A DNA stretch of 21,522 nucleotides from an uncultured Selenomonadales bacterium (GTDB taxonomy: Bacteria > Bacillota > Negativicutes > Selenomonadales > Selenomonadaceae), in the NCBI GenBank assembly GCA_937877655.1, contig CALFJC010000116.1:1-21522 (forward strand), given 5' to 3'. Position 1 is the stretch's first letter. The number at the start of each line of letters is the position of its first letter. The position numbers and the translations under genes are program-made. The notes below the pieces were generated by a model. That model searched no databases. It was not told the origin of the DNA and saw nothing but the letters and a program-made list of their open reading frames with translations. Below, in pieces: positions 21,210 to 21,522 of this stretch.

Positions 21210-21245
21210 ATGCGCAATTGCCAAGCGGTGCAAACGTGTTCGTGA
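21210..21245 (+). pseudogene. Shortened copy of the small ORF at 13181
   Basis: An ATG after AAGGAGG opens only 11 codons (MRNCQAVQTCS). TTGCCAAG, GCAAAC and GTTCGTGATT match 13181-13261 with an internal deletion of roughly 40 bp. It marks the right end of the cassette array, just before terL. Confidence 0.55.
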
Positions 21246-21260
21246 TTGTTAGGTGTTGAA

Positions 21261-21522
21261 ATGGACATAAGAGTTAATCGCCACTTCAAAGAGTATTTGA
21301 CCGATTGGAATTCGGAGATTTATTTCCTTGTGGGCGGCTACGGAAGCTCGAAGTCTTATCACACGGCGTTGAAAATCTTGCTGAAACTCTTTCAAGAGAA
21401 GAGGACGGCGTTGGTGGTTCGGGAGGTTTACGAAACCATCAGAGAGAGTTGTTACAGTTTGTTTGGAGAAATAGCGGGCAGAATGAATTTGCCCGTCATT
21501 TTTTTGCGCTCGCCGCTGGAGA
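21261..21522 (+). CDS. Phage terminase large subunit, N-terminal part
   Basis: The packaging ATPase/nuclease; the first 87 residues are in the window and the gene continues past the right edge. Residues 25-32 (GGYGSSKS) form the Walker A motif with Lys31, and VVREVYETIRESCY is the following conserved block of large terminases of Bacillota siphophages. ATG 21261 has AGGTG about five bases upstream. It is separated from the small subunit by MuF and the whole toxin-cassette array. Confidence 0.87.
   Translation, partial: MDIRVNRHFKEYLTDWNSEIYFLVGGYGSSKSYHTALKILLKLFQEKRTALVVREVYETIRESCYSLFGEIAGRMNLPVIFLRSPLE

Noticed and set aside
1..21522. tRNA, rRNA or insertion sequence
   Set aside because: No cloverleaf, rRNA-like segment, transposase or terminal inverted repeats with target duplications were seen on reading.

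Overview
The window joins a conserved bacterial chromosome segment (about 1-4020) to part of a temperate, tailed-phage prophage (about 4030-21522, running off the right edge). The chromosomal genes (a cell-division SepF, the GTPase TypA/BipA, an aroA of the RPM-motif type, and the first codons of an Orn/Lys/Arg decarboxylase-like gene), their GGAGG ribosome sites and canonical sigma-A promoters point to a Bacillota host. My impression is Negativicutes/Selenomonadales, but that rests on general protein style and was not tested.

Layout. 1-2668 (minus strand): decarboxylase start, sepF, typA. 2636-4023: aroA with its own promoter and terminator. From about 4030 the sequence turns abruptly into phage DNA. 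It starts with a replication-initiator-like gene that has lost its 5' end, then a DnaC-type helicase loader and a tightly overlapping early operon of small genes: zinc-knuckle proteins, five YopX-like proteins, a one-helix membrane peptide, a coiled-coil protein, a Bro-N-like protein, a small helix-turn-helix protein and an ArpU/DUF1492-like late regulator at 10394-10798. A compact promoter/terminator switch (10806-10868) separates this from the late genes: terminase small subunit, a MuF (SPP1 gp7-like) minor head protein with a papain-fold toxin tail, and, at 21261, terminase large subunit.

The striking part is 13181-21245, between the MuF toxin gene and terL. Eight successive orphan cassettes lie here. 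Each has a 3' piece of the MuF core (normally 192 bp, ending at the codons for EWR), a different toxin-like C-terminal domain, and a small downstream gene that looks like its immunity gene. The domains are JAB/RadC-like, HExxH zincin, a broken papain-fold copy, an unrecognised helical family present twice as diverged alleles, toxin-50-like, a BECR-nuclease-like domain, and a second HExxH zincin. In most cassettes the immunity gene is followed by the first ~145 bp of a DNA N6/N4-methyltransferase gene, which runs out of frame into the next MuF piece at the same junction every time. The toxin pieces lack a usable start, while the immunity genes have their own starts and usually good ribosome sites.

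Interpretation. MuF-linked polymorphic toxins of temperate phages are an established class, and displaced toxin tails downstream of the active gene are known for Rhs and CdiA. Here the same logic seems to operate inside a phage late operon: an archive of silent toxin tails with shared recombination arms (methyltransferase 5' end plus MuF core) and a stack of intact immunity genes. Tail switching by recombination and a protective role of the immunity stack are inferences.
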